A stretch of DNA of 28,132 nt from a virus, in IMG/VR virus record IMGVR_UViG_3300020438_000213, positions 1 to 28,132 of that record. One strand, written 5' to 3'. How positions within the stretch are numbered: position 1 is the first letter of the stretch; the number at the start of each line of letters is the position of its first letter. This document shows, one piece after another, positions 15,415 to 23,268 of this stretch. The position numbers and the translations under genes are program-made. The notes beneath the pieces were generated by a model. It was not told the origin of the DNA, searched no databases, and saw nothing but the letters and a program-made list of their open reading frames with translations.

Positions 15415-17058
15415 ATGGCAATAGCACCAGTAAATAAATTTATTAATATTGCGGTTCCTGTAGTACCAGGAGTACAAAAATTGTATGAAGTTCCTACAGG
15501 AACAACATCATTACTCCTTTACGCACAGGTTGCAAATGTTGGTGTAAATACTTTTCCAACTGTCACTTTTTGGCAAAAAAGAACACAAAGAAGTACAAAT
15601 AATGATAGAGATATAAGAGTAGTAAAGGATGTAGAGATTCCGCAAAATGATGCCGTCATATTGGTTGATGGTAGAATGGTATTGGAGAAAACTCCATTAG
15701 TTGTTGATAGTCTTCATATTAGTGGTGTTACTGAAAAGGTTGGTATTATTACTGGGGTTGACTATGATGAACCTACAGGAATAGCAACTGTAATGTGCTT
15801 GGGAAAGCATGAGATGGAGAAAGGTGATGATATCACCATGAGTGGAATTTATTTTTCATGTGGAACCACATATACTCCTGGTAATAATACATCATATAAT
15901 CCTACTACTGGTCTTCTTGAATTAGATTTGGGTACTCATACTTTAACAGTTGGTCAGACGGTTAAAATTACTGATAACGCAATGAAGTTTACTTGTGATC
16001 AGGATAGTAATGCTACACAACATGCTTATCCTCGTTCTTCAGATCCTGCTAGTGGTAAGACTTTACCTGTTACAGCAATTACAGGAACTACTGCTACTGT
16101 ACAAGTTCTTGATACGACTCCCTCTACAAATACAACTACTCACACTTTTGTAGCTGATAGTGGTATTAAGGATTCTATTAGTGATAATGCTTACAGTGGA
16201 ATTACGACAAATATATTTCCAAATCCACAACAGGGATATTTCATAGAATCAATTGTTGATAATGTTGGAACATCTAAGACATTTACAACACATCTTGGAG
16301 GTGCTACAGGTAATAAACATAATTACAAACCTTCAATTCATACATTTAAACGTGCTCTTCCTAATGCGGTTGAGGTGGTAGATAGTAATGGAGAAACAGA
16401 TCAACTTAAATTAACTCCTACTACTGGAACAGCATACAATCCTACTACTGGTATTTTGGATGTAACTACAACTGCTGTTCATGGTATGGTTGCTGGTGAT
16501 AGAGTTAAGTTTGATGGTAATGCTATTGTATTCACTTGTGATCAGGATAGTAATGCTACAACACATGCTTATCCAAGACCAACTGATCCTGCCTATCAGG
16601 TATGGTTAGAGGTTATTAGTGTTCCTTCAACGACTAGATTTACTGTTCAGGTATTGGGATCTACACCTTCTACAAATACGACTGCTCATACTTACTCATC
16701 TGGAGTTACTGAGTCCATCACAAGAGGTGGACAACAATTTGATGTTACTATGTCAACTTATAATCCAATTTCTGGTGAATTAACTATGACTATTGGTCCT
16801 AATAGTTTATCAAATAATGATAAAGTTAAGATTCGAGAAAATTCTATTATATATTCATGTACAATGGACTATAATATGACTGAACATCCTTATCCAAGAT
16901 CAACAGATCCTGCAGGAGGAGATTCTACATTAACTATGGCTGTTTCTGAAGTTAATGCTGGAATCAGAGTTAATGTTGGATCTACTTTAGCTGGTGGATT
17001 TGTTGGACCATTACAAATGGAACTAACAGCAAGTATTCTTGAAAATAGTAATGTATAA
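15415..17058 (+). CDS. Virion structural protein with three internal YNPxxG...YPRxxDPA repeats
   Basis: This 547-residue protein abuts the preceding stop codon. Residues 1-130 form a beta-rich module ([53 protein letters not shown]), likely a virion-attachment domain. Three homologous modules follow, starting at residues 160, 340 and 448. Each opens with YNPxTG, has a turn near (V/I)(K/R)(I/F)xxN, then (F/Y)(T/S)C and the motif NxTxHxYPRxxDPA. The first two share [10 protein letters not shown] and PSTNTT almost letter for letter. The fold is unknown to me, but the modules look like beta domains with a conserved Cys, His and Arg. It sits between a fibre and the collagen genes, so it is probably a tail or baseplate surface protein. 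Confidence 0.72.
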   Translation: MAIAPVNKFINIAVPVVPGVQKLYEVPTGTTSLLLYAQVANVGVNTFPTVTFWQKRTQRSTNNDRDIRVVKDVEIPQNDAVILVDGRMVLEKTPLVVDSLHISGVTEKVGIITGVDYDEPTGIATVMCLGKHEMEKGDDITMSGIYFSCGTTYTPGNNTSYNPTTGLLELDLGTHTLTVGQTVKITDNAMKFTCDQDSNATQHAYPRSSDPASGKTLPVTAITGTTATVQVLDTTPSTNTTTHTFVADSGIKDSISDNAYSGITTNIFPNPQQGYFIESIVDNVGTSKTFTTHLGGATGNKHNYKPSIHTFKRALPNAVEVVDSNGETDQLKLTPTTGTAYNPTTGILDVTTTAVHGMVAGDRVKFDGNAIVFTCDQDSNATTHAYPRPTDPAYQVWLEVISVPSTTRFTVQVLGSTPSTNTTAHTYSSGVTESITRGGQQFDVTMSTYNPISGELTMTIGPNSLSNNDKVKIRENSIIYSCTMDYNMTEHPYPRSTDPAGGDSTLTMAVSEVNAGIRVNVGSTLAGGFVGPLQMELTASILENSNV

Positions 17059-17060
17059 TC

Positions 17061-18884
17061 ATGCCAAGATATCTTAGTGGTAGAGTAAAAAAGGATCCTC
17101 CTAGTAAGGTTGATCCCAATAGGTATAATTATTTAAGTCTTCAACAGGCAGAACCAACTCTTGGTGATCCTATTAATAGTGATCCTGTTCCTTCTGGAAC
17201 ACAGTATCAGTTAGTTGCTGTTCCTGGTAATCCTGGTAAAAGATATTGGGTTCCTACTGGTGGTGGATTAATTCCTGGTGCTATTAGTGTATATGATGAA
17301 GGAACTATAGTAGGTAGTGCTAATAGTATTACTCAACTTAATTTTGAAGGTGCTGCTGTAACTGCGTTTGTTGATGTTCAAAATCCTTCAGGACATCCTG
17401 GCATTGCTGCCACCATGACAATTATTCCAACTACGATTGCGAATGATCCTCCTCCTGAACCAAGGCATGGTGAATTGTGGTGGGAGAGTGATAGTGGAGA
17501 TTTATTCATATATTATATTGATCCAGATGGAACTGGTGTATGGGCAACTGCCAACTCAGGTGGTGGTAATGTCAATCCTGGTCCTCCTGGTGTTGCTGGA
17601 CCTCCTGGTCAAACTGGATTAACAGGGACACCTGGTCTTGCTGGTCCTCCTGGTCCTGCTTCAAATGTTGCTGGACCTCCTGGTCCTGCTGGTCCTCCAG
17701 CAACAACTCCTGGTCCTGCTGGAACTATTGGACCACCTGGATCACCTGGAACTATTGGACCTCCTGGTAATGCTGGACCTCCTGGTTCTGGTCCTCCTGG
17801 TACGATAGGACCTCCTGGTGAGGCTGGTCCTCCTGGCACAGAATCTGGTCCTCCTGGTGATTCTGGACCTCCTGGTCCTCCTGGCACAGAAGCTGGTCCT
17901 CCTGGTGATGCTGGTCCTCCTGGTGATGTTGGACCTCCTGGTACTGATGGTCCTCCTGGTACGCAAGCAGGTCCTCCTGGTACAATTGGTCCTCCTGGAA
18001 CTACTGGACCTCCTGGTTCTGGTCCTCCTGGTACGATAGGACCTCCTGGTGCTGGTGGTCCTCCTGGTACGATAGGACCTCCTGGTTCTAGTCCTCCTGG
18101 TGCTGGTGGTCCTCCTGGCGATCCTGGTCCTCCTGGTACAATTGGTCCTCCTGGATCAAGTCCTGCTGGTCCTCCTGGTGACGCTGGTCCTCCTGGTAAC
18201 GCTGGTCCTCCTGGTACTCAAGCTGGTCCTCCTGGTACAATTGGTCCTCCTGGTTCTAGTCCTGCTGGTCCTCCTGGTACAATTGGTCCTCCTGGTAATG
18301 CTGGTCCTCCTTCAACAGTAGCAGGACCTCCTGGTCCTCCTGGAACTAATCCTGGACCTCCTGGTCCTGGTGGTCCTCCAGGTCCTTCTGGTCCTCCTGG
18401 TGGATCTGGAGCTGCTAGTATTGGAGTAGCGGTTAATGTAGTGGGATCAAGTATTGCTACTTTCTCAAATAATTCTTGGCAACAAATTATGCTAGTTCAG
18501 ATTTCTAAATCTGCAGGTACTGATATTTTAGTTCGTACAGGAGTTAATTTCTTATATGGAGTTGTAAATGATACCGATGATGATGGTGGTATGAATGCTT
18601 ATTTCAGAATTATGAGAAGAATAGGAACATCTGGTGGTTGGGGTCAACTTGGAGTTGGATTAGATTGTACTAATCTTTTTAGTGAGACTGGGAATAGTTC
18701 TCAAACTAAAAAATTTAATGCTCATGGTTCTCTTGAATATCCTGATGTTGGTCTGACTAATAGTTCTTATAGTGCAATTCAATATAGAATTGAGGCAAGA
18801 TATGTAGAAACAGGTAATGATAGTATTGATAGTGATGGATTTCAGATTTTAAAAGGTTCATCTCTTGTAGCTATGGAGTATTAA
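17061..18884 (+). CDS. Collagen-like fibre protein 1
   Basis: 607 residues. An N-terminal domain (1-173; [20 protein letters not shown], then [20 protein letters not shown]) probably anchors it to the virion. Residues 174-450 are Gly-X-Y repeats, mostly Gly-Pro-Pro with Thr, Ala, Asp, Asn or Ile in alternating triplets, broken by short insertions such as GTQAGPPG and GSGPPG. Residues 451-607 are a compact beta-rich head ([20 protein letters not shown], then [20 protein letters not shown]), suggestive of a jelly-roll trimer like those that register collagen stalks; the fold is a guess. Most triplets have Pro in the Y position, the usual target of prolyl 4-hydroxylase, and two such enzymes lie downstream. 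It starts two bases after the preceding stop codon. Confidence 0.85.
   Translation: MPRYLSGRVKKDPPSKVDPNRYNYLSLQQAEPTLGDPINSDPVPSGTQYQLVAVPGNPGKRYWVPTGGGLIPGAISVYDEGTIVGSANSITQLNFEGAAVTAFVDVQNPSGHPGIAATMTIIPTTIANDPPPEPRHGELWWESDSGDLFIYYIDPDGTGVWATANSGGGNVNPGPPGVAGPPGQTGLTGTPGLAGPPGPASNVAGPPGPAGPPATTPGPAGTIGPPGSPGTIGPPGNAGPPGSGPPGTIGPPGEAGPPGTESGPPGDSGPPGPPGTEAGPPGDAGPPGDVGPPGTDGPPGTQAGPPGTIGPPGTTGPPGSGPPGTIGPPGAGGPPGTIGPPGSSPPGAGGPPGDPGPPGTIGPPGSSPAGPPGDAGPPGNAGPPGTQAGPPGTIGPPGSSPAGPPGTIGPPGNAGPPSTVAGPPGPPGTNPGPPGPGGPPGPSGPPGGSGAASIGVAVNVVGSSIATFSNNSWQQIMLVQISKSAGTDILVRTGVNFLYGVVNDTDDDGGMNAYFRIMRRIGTSGGWGQLGVGLDCTNLFSETGNSSQTKKFNAHGSLEYPDVGLTNSSYSAIQYRIEARYVETGNDSIDSDGFQILKGSSLVAMEY
17580..18410 (+). 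repeat. Collagen-like Gly-X-Y repeat tract 1
   Basis: A nine-base-periodic tract made of GGT CCT CCT triplets with varied spacer triplets. Proline is almost always CCT and glycine GGT or GGA, so the DNA is highly repetitive and prone to slippage or misassembly. It encodes residues 174-450 of the 607-aa protein. Confidence 0.93.
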
Positions 18885-18887
18885 AAT

Positions 18888-19226
18888 ATGGCAATTACTC
18901 ATACCGAAACTGTTACTGATTTAATAGTATTAAACGATGGAACAAATGTTGTTTCGCAAGTAGCAATCAAAACTGTCTCTGTTGATGATTCAGATCCTTC
19001 AAATCTTACACAAACAAATTATGATTGTTTTATTATAGATAGTTCTGGTGGAACATCTGCTGCTGGATTTGTAGCATATGATAGTCTATCAGAAACTGTT
19101 GTTAAGGGTTGGATAGCAGATGAACTTTCTGCAAGTGATACAAAGACAAATGCGGAGGCATGGATTAATTCTGTTAAGTCTCCTCCAACACCATCAGAAG
19201 TAAATAAAAAACTACCTTGGTCGTAA
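18888..19226 (+). CDS. 112-aa protein between the two collagen-like genes, unknown function
   Basis: It starts three bases after the first collagen gene and ends one base before the second. It begins [20 protein letters not shown], followed by alternating strands ([29 protein letters not shown]). It ends with a helical segment ([20 protein letters not shown]) and KLPWS. No signal peptide or membrane segment is present and no family was recognised. The tight packing suggests a structural adaptor or a small fibre-assembly protein, which is inference from position. Confidence 0.8.
   Translation: MAITHTETVTDLIVLNDGTNVVSQVAIKTVSVDDSDPSNLTQTNYDCFIIDSSGGTSAAGFVAYDSLSETVVKGWIADELSASDTKTNAEAWINSVKSPPTPSEVNKKLPWS
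19199..19206 (+). promoter_or_regulatory. Weak candidate late promoter before collagen-like gene 2
   Basis: AGTAAATA matches six of eight consensus positions and ends 21 bases before the ATG at 19228, the same spacing as the better late promoters. It lies inside the end of the 112-aa gene. In such AT-rich DNA a chance match is quite possible. Confidence 0.3.
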
Positions 19227-19227
19227 T

Positions 19228-21462
19228 ATGTCTATAAATTTCCCATCAAATCCTAGCGTTGGAGCCACTTATGTTTTTGGTGTGGCAACTTGGAGATGGG
19301 ATGGTGCTGTTTGGAGAAGAGTTCCTGATCCTGGTGCTCAAGGACCATCTGGATCACCTGGAACTCAAGGATCTCAAGGTCTTACTGGAGGACCTGGTCC
19401 TGCTGGACCTCCTGGTGCTCCTTCTACAGTAGGAGGTCCTCCTGGTGCTGGTGGACCACCTGGACCTGCTGGTCCTCCTGGTCCTGCTTCAACTGTTGCT
19501 GGTCCTCCTGGTCCTGCTGGTGGTCCAATCGGTCCTCCTGGTCCTGCTTCAACTGTTGCTGGTCCTCCTGGTACTCAAGGTATTGCTGGTCCTCCTGGTC
19601 CTGCGTCAACTGCTGCTGGTCCTCCTGGTCCTCCTGGTCTTCAAGGTAATGCTGGACCTCCTGGTCCTGGATCTACAGTAGCTGGTCCTGGTGGTCCTCC
19701 TGGTGCTGCTGGTCCTCCTGGTCCTGCGTCAACTACTCCTGGTCCTGCTGGTCCTCCTGGTGCTGCTGGTCCTCCTGGCCCTGCTTCTACTGTTGCTGGT
19801 CCTGCTGGACCTCCTGGTCTTCAAGGTAACGCTGGTCCTCCTGGCCCTGCTTCTACTGTTGCTGGTCCTGCTGGACCTCCTGGTATTGCTGGTCCTCCAG
19901 GTCCTTCCGTAACTGGATCTCCTGGTCCTGCTTCTACTATTGCTGGTCCTCCAGGTAATGCTGGTCCTCCTGGTGCTGGAACACCTGGATCTCCTGGTCC
20001 TGCTGGTCCTCCTGGTGGTCCAATCGGTCCTCCTGGTCCTGCTGGTCCTCCTGGTCCTGCTTCTACTATTGCTGGTCCTCCTGGTCCTGCTTCAACTGTT
20101 GCTGGTCCTCCTGGTCCTCCTGGTAATGCTGGTCCTCCTGGTGCTGGTGGTCCTCCTGGTGCTTCTGTAAGTGGACCTCCTGGTCCTGCTTCAACTGTTG
20201 CTGGTCCTCCAGGTCCTAATGGTCCTCCTGGTAATGCTGGTCCTCCTGGTCAATCTGGACCTCCAGCAAGTGCTGCTTATCTTGTTCCATCTGGTGGAAT
20301 AATAATGTGGTCTGGGTCTACGTCCAATATTCCTACAGGATGGTACTTATGTGATGGTACTAATGGAACACCAGATTTAACTGATAAATTTATTATTGGT
20401 GCTGGTGGAAATTATTCTGTAGGTGTTAGTGGTGGTAATAAGGATGCTTCAGTTATATCCCATACTCACGATTCTTCTGGAACTGTAAGTGGTGGATCTC
20501 ATACTCACGATGTTTCTGGATCAGCAACTCATAGTCATGATGCCTCTGGTAGTGTAACTGGTAGTTTATCTCATACTCATGCAGTTACTTCAACAGGATC
20601 TCATACTCACGATTCTTCTGGAACTGTAAGTGGTGGTGGATCGCATAGTCATGATATTACTGGATCTGGAAGTCATAATCATGATGTATCAGTTTCTGGT
20701 AGTAGTGGATCTCATAGCCACACATTCTCTGGATCTGGATCTAGTTCTCATAGTCATAGTGTAAGTGCTGGTTCACATAGTCACTCCTTCTCTGGATCTG
20801 GAAGTCATAACCATTCATCATCAGGTGGTTCTCATGGTCATAGTGCTACCTTCAGTGAAAGTGCTCACCAACATACTACTGCTATACCTTCTGGCTCTCA
20901 GGGGGTTGACACAGACAGTCATGGATGGGATACTACTGTTGTTTCTGGTGCTTCTAATTCTCTAACTTGGGGAGCAACTACTGGTGGGAGTGTTTCCGTT
21001 AGTAATGCTACTCCTAGTATTTCTATTAGTAGTGCTAGTGTTTCTGTATCTGGTAATACTGGAAATGCTTCGTCATCAGGTAGTTCAAGTAATGAAAGTG
21101 TATCAGTTTCAGTATCTGGTAGTACTAGTGGTGAGACAACTTCACAATCATCTAGTGGAACTGCTAGTAATGAAACAACAAACATTACAGGATCTACAAG
21201 CTCTGAATCTTTGGGATCATTTAGTGCTTCTGTGACTGTTGATTCAGAATCTATAAGTGTTAGTGGAACTACAGATCCTGCGAATGCTGGAACATTAAAC
21301 AGTTCCGTAAGTGTTGATTCAGAATCGGCAAGTTTTTCTGGATCTACAAGTAATGAGGGTGGTTCATTCAGTGCTTCTATAACTGTTGATAGTGAAGGAT
21401 CAAGTGGTACTAATAAGAATCTTCCACCATATTACGCTTTATGCTTTATAATGAAAACTTAA
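19228..21462 (+). CDS. Collagen-like tail fibre 2 with collar domain and His-X-His needle tip
   Basis: 744 residues. N-terminal Trp-rich tag ([20 protein letters not shown]), then collagen-like Gly-X-Y repeats (about 32-348) broken at regular intervals by PAST(V/I/A)A. A phage tail collar domain follows (about 353-405: [40 protein letters not shown]). Residues 412-549 contain thirteen H-x-H motifs (HTH, HSH, HNH, HGH, HQH). Then comes a Ser/Val strand-rich region (about 580-725) and the end [14 protein letters not shown]. This is the layout of the T4 gp37 tip, where HxH motifs from three chains hold a row of iron ions (seven in T4) and the chain then folds back. The residues between ladder and return arm (about 550-580, including [10 protein letters not shown]) would be the receptor-contact tip. 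The product is probably a host-recognition fibre. Confidence 0.85.
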   Translation: MSINFPSNPSVGATYVFGVATWRWDGAVWRRVPDPGAQGPSGSPGTQGSQGLTGGPGPAGPPGAPSTVGGPPGAGGPPGPAGPPGPASTVAGPPGPAGGPIGPPGPASTVAGPPGTQGIAGPPGPASTAAGPPGPPGLQGNAGPPGPGSTVAGPGGPPGAAGPPGPASTTPGPAGPPGAAGPPGPASTVAGPAGPPGLQGNAGPPGPASTVAGPAGPPGIAGPPGPSVTGSPGPASTIAGPPGNAGPPGAGTPGSPGPAGPPGGPIGPPGPAGPPGPASTIAGPPGPASTVAGPPGPPGNAGPPGAGGPPGASVSGPPGPASTVAGPPGPNGPPGNAGPPGQSGPPASAAYLVPSGGIIMWSGSTSNIPTGWYLCDGTNGTPDLTDKFIIGAGGNYSVGVSGGNKDASVISHTHDSSGTVSGGSHTHDVSGSATHSHDASGSVTGSLSHTHAVTSTGSHTHDSSGTVSGGGSHSHDITGSGSHNHDVSVSGSSGSHSHTFSGSGSSSHSHSVSAGSHSHSFSGSGSHNHSSSGGSHGHSATFSESAHQHTTAIPSGSQGVDTDSHGWDTTVVSGASNSLTWGATTGGSVSVSNATPSISISSASVSVSGNTGNASSSGSSSNESVSVSVSGSTSGETTSQSSSGTASNETTNITGSTSSESLGSFSASVTVDSESISVSGTTDPANAGTLNSSVSVDSESASFSGSTSNEGGSFSASITVDSEGSSGTNKNLPPYYALCFIMKT
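19321..20271 (+). repeat. Collagen-like Gly-X-Y repeat tract 2 with periodic PAST(V/I/A)A interruptions
   Basis: Repeats of GGTCCTCCTGGTCCTGCT, about 12 of them followed by TCTACTGTTGCT-type codons (ST-V/I/A-A). The interruption inserts four residues between Gly-X-Y blocks ([10 protein letters not shown]), a pattern largely absent from tract 1. Confidence 0.9.
20461..20874 (+). repeat. Thirteen H-x-H motifs (metal-binding needle)
   Basis: In-frame CAT/CAC-x-CAT/CAC codons recur every 8-16 residues over residues 412-549 of the 744-aa fibre, mostly in the context (G)SH(T/S/N)H(D/S). In T4 gp37, seven such motifs each coordinate one iron ion per trimer. Confidence 0.88.
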
Positions 21463-21474
21463 TTACTTTTTTGT

Positions 21475-22068
21475 ATGAAATTTGAAGATTTTATTTATGT
21501 AAATGATAATGCACTGCCTGAAGACTTATGTGATCAAATTATTATAAAATATGAAGAGGATGATAGAAAATCTCCTGGTTTAGTTGGAATTACTGGGGAT
21601 GACAGAGTCGTTGATACAAGTATTAAAACCTCTGTTGATCTTTTTATTAGTGATTTGGATGATTGGAAAGATGTTGATAGTACTTTAGCAAAAGTAGTAT
21701 CTCAAAATATTCAGAACTATATTAATCATTCTTTTGGTTATCTTGGTCAATTAAATCCAACTCCCAATCCATTTCGTAGTTCTTCATTTGAGGATCGTGG
21801 TTATAATATAAAAGCATACGAACCAGGTGGATATTTTCACTGGCATGATGATTTTGCTTTAGAAGAACATTCTCCTAGAATGCTTGCTATGTTATTCTAT
21901 CTGAATACTATTGATGAAGGTGGATATACTGAATTTGTTAGTGGTGCAAGAGTTTATCCAGTTACTGGAAGATTGGTTATGTTTCCTGCTACATGGAACT
22001 ATATCCATAGAGGAGTCCCTCCTAAGAAAGACAAAAAGTATATAATGTCTGCTTACTTATATCAGTAG
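21475..22068 (+). CDS. 2-oxoglutarate/Fe(II) oxygenase, prolyl 4-hydroxylase type (P4H-1)
   Basis: This 197-residue protein has a double-stranded beta-helix core. It carries the P4H iron and co-substrate set: His124-x-Asp126 in YFHWHDDFA, distal His178 in TWNYIHRGVPP, and Lys188, exactly ten residues after it, to bind the 2OG carboxylate (the human P4H alpha spacing His483-Lys493). Supporting pattern: YNIKAYEPGGYFHWHDD, MLAMLFYLN, GGYTEFVSG, PVTGRLVMFPATW. Such enzymes hydroxylate carbon centres, classically Pro in Y-position collagen triplets. It starts 12 bases after the collagen-like fibre gene with no terminator between, so it is likely expressed late with it. AlkB-type DNA repair is less likely because Lys rather than Arg follows the distal His. 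The substrate is inferred. Confidence 0.87.
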   Translation: MKFEDFIYVNDNALPEDLCDQIIIKYEEDDRKSPGLVGITGDDRVVDTSIKTSVDLFISDLDDWKDVDSTLAKVVSQNIQNYINHSFGYLGQLNPTPNPFRSSSFEDRGYNIKAYEPGGYFHWHDDFALEEHSPRMLAMLFYLNTIDEGGYTEFVSGARVYPVTGRLVMFPATWNYIHRGVPPKKDKKYIMSAYLYQ

Positions 22069-22069
22069 G

Positions 22070-22098
22070 TTGATATTTTTTCTTCTTTATAGTATAAT
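22070..22098 (+). promoter_or_regulatory. Near-consensus sigma70-type promoter
   Basis: TTGATA (22070-22075), a 17-base spacer, then TATAAT (22093-22098), six of six for -10 and five of six for -35. It lies in the only gap between the two oxygenase genes and ends 25 bases before the ATG at 22124. Marine T4-like phages use host sigma70-type promoters for early genes, so this marks a new transcription unit. Confidence 0.82.
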
Positions 22099-22123
22099 AT
22101 GACCTATAGTATTTCAATTAAAA

Positions 22124-22735
22124 ATGAATGACCTGATACAACTAATAGATATTTTAGATGCTGATGATTTAAAGATTATTAATGATTATGCAGATACTTT
22201 AGATTTTGCTGGATCATCTGTCTTTGCATCTGATGGTGGACAGAGAACCGATACTGGTATTAGATCTAGTAGTGGGAGCACTTTTATTGAAGGTACTGAT
22301 GCTACTGTTTTATTACATACCAGAATTAATCAGGGATTAGAAAAATACTATAAAAAAGTTTCTTCAATACATCAAAATTTCACATATTACCCTGTTCCTT
22401 GTGGTTTTGATACTACATGTTGGAGAGAATCAATTCAGTGTTTAGAGTATAATGATGGGCAAGAATATAAATTTCATCATGATTGTGCTACTGATCCTAG
22501 GCTTAGAGAATATGAAAGGAAATTATCTATAATTCTTTATCTTAGTGATGATTTTCTTGGTGGTGGAACAGAGTTTATTCACAAAACTTTTAAACCTAAA
22601 GCTGGAACTGCTGTAATGTTTCCTTCAAACTGGTGTTATCCTCATTCTGGTCAACCAGTTACTGAAGGTACAAAAAGAGTCGCAGTAACTTGGTACTATG
22701 TTGACGGTAATTTTAATAAAAATGAGGAGAATTAA
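22124..22735 (+). CDS. 2-oxoglutarate/Fe(II) oxygenase, prolyl 4-hydroxylase type (P4H-2)
   Basis: This 203-residue protein has the same catalytic set as its neighbour: His118-x-Asp120 in YKFHHDCATDP, distal His174 in NWCYPHSGQPV, and Lys184 ten residues later (EGTKRVAVTWYYV). The core strands read KLSIILYLSDDFLGGGTEF and PKAGTAVMFPSNW. It is closer to canonical P4H than P4H-1 in the ECLEYNDGQEY-like lead-in (actual: IQCLEYNDGQEYKFHHD). Outside the core the two proteins differ, so they are distant paralogues, not a recent duplication. Unlike P4H-1 it has its own sigma70-type promoter, so it could be made early. It may act on the collagen fibres, on P4H-1 targets, or on a host protein. Cys93, Cys99, Cys106, Cys121 and Cys171 are unusually frequent for this phage. 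Confidence 0.87.
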   Translation: MNDLIQLIDILDADDLKIINDYADTLDFAGSSVFASDGGQRTDTGIRSSSGSTFIEGTDATVLLHTRINQGLEKYYKKVSSIHQNFTYYPVPCGFDTTCWRESIQCLEYNDGQEYKFHHDCATDPRLREYERKLSIILYLSDDFLGGGTEFIHKTFKPKAGTAVMFPSNWCYPHSGQPVTEGTKRVAVTWYYVDGNFNKNEEN

Positions 22736-22936
22736 ATGTCTTTACACGATTACGAATGTGATAACGAATTTGTTGAAAAAATTGTTATAGATGTATGTGC
22801 TAGAAAGTTTCTTCTTTATAGTGATACTGGTACTAGAAAAAAGGTAGTATGTGAAACTACAGAGCAATTTATGGATGTGTTGGGAGTAGTAACACAACAT
22901 GCTAATCCAGATTTAATAAAATATTGTGAAATTTAA
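22736..22936 (+). CDS. Small 66-aa protein, unknown function
   Basis: It starts directly after the P4H-2 stop codon, with a strong ribosome binding site (GAGGAGA, 22724-22730), so it belongs to the same transcription unit. The sequence MSLHDYECDNEFVEKIVIDV, then CARKFLLYSDTGTRKKVVCE, looks like a small alpha/beta protein: beta strands, then a helix (TTEQFMDVLGVVTQHANPDL). Four cysteines are present. No family was recognised. Confidence 0.75.
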   Translation: MSLHDYECDNEFVEKIVIDVCARKFLLYSDTGTRKKVVCETTEQFMDVLGVVTQHANPDLIKYCEI

Positions 22937-22973
22937 AATAACTACTCCTTTCTGTTGGTATAAAAACCACACT

Positions 22974-23231
22974 ATGATTGTTAAAATGTATTGTATAAAT
23001 GGAAAACCATTTACATTTGATGAATTACCAGACGATCATTTACAGGATGAGGAACTTATTGAAGAGGCGAATGGACATAATTCATTTGAGGAAGAGGATT
23101 TGTATAAAAATTATAACTATTTAAATCAGGAACAATTACATCCTTCATTCTTTCCTATAGAGTTGGAGAATCCAGATGAATTGCCAGATGATTTAAAATG
23201 CTTTGATATTGATGGAGATGTGACTAGCTAA
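22974..23231 (+). CDS. Small acidic 85-aa protein, unknown function
   Basis: I chose ATG 22974 (MIVKMYCINGKPFTFDELPD). A GTG at 22926 would add 16 residues and overlap the previous gene by 11 bases, and ATG 22986 is also possible; none has a clear ribosome binding site, so the start is uncertain. The protein is very acidic (EEEDLYKNYNYLNQEQLH, DELPDDLKCFDIDGDVTS) with two copies of DELPDD (residues ~15 and ~72). No family was recognised. Its stop codon overlaps the late-promoter-like motif of the next gene. Confidence 0.68.
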   Translation: MIVKMYCINGKPFTFDELPDDHLQDEELIEEANGHNSFEEEDLYKNYNYLNQEQLHPSFFPIELENPDELPDDLKCFDIDGDVTS

Positions 23232-23234
23232 ATA
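23227..23234 (+). promoter_or_regulatory. Probable late promoter for the giant structural gene
   Basis: GCTAAATA matches six of eight late consensus positions and shares CTAAATAG with the gp4/gp54 promoters. It lies within GACTA-GCTAAA-TAGTC, an inverted repeat (23222-23237), and ends 34 bases before the ATG at 23269. Confidence 0.5.
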
Positions 23235-23244
23235 GTCCAAAGAA

Positions 23245-23260
23245 ACTTTTGGCCAAAAGT
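23245..23260 (+). repeat. Perfect 16-bp palindrome in the 5' leader
   Basis: ACTTTTGGCCAAAAGT is its own reverse complement. It lies between the promoter motif and the GGAG ribosome binding site (23261-23264) of the giant gene. In RNA it could form a six-pair hairpin with a GGCC loop directly upstream of the ribosome binding site. Confidence 0.8.
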
Positions 23261-23268
23261 GGAGTAAG

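Noticed and set aside
17437-18321. Additional open frames on both strands across collagen tract 1, encoding Leu/Val-rich or Arg/Gln-rich low-complexity peptides
   Set aside because: They are the other reading frames of the GGTCCTCCT repeat, which has no stop codon in several frames; no ribosome binding sites, and the collagen frame is continuous and meaningful.
19424-21235. Open frames in other phases across collagen tract 2 and the Ser-rich region
   Set aside because: Same cause: a low-complexity repeat without stops in alternative frames. The peptides (for example runs of VLLVLL) are artefacts, not membrane proteins.
21463-21474. Terminator between the collagen-like fibre gene and P4H-1
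   Set aside because: There is a short T-run just before the ATG but no stem upstream of it, so read-through from the fibre gene into P4H-1 is expected.
21475-22735. The two oxygenases as AlkB-type DNA repair enzymes
   Set aside because: Both have Lys, not Arg, ten residues after the distal His and match the prolyl 4-hydroxylase spacing; they also lie among virion genes, not repair genes.
22959-22966. TATAAAAA as a late promoter for the 85-aa gene
   Set aside because: It is only seven bases before the chosen ATG, too close for a normal leader, although it would sit 19 bases before the alternative ATG at 22986; not enough to call.
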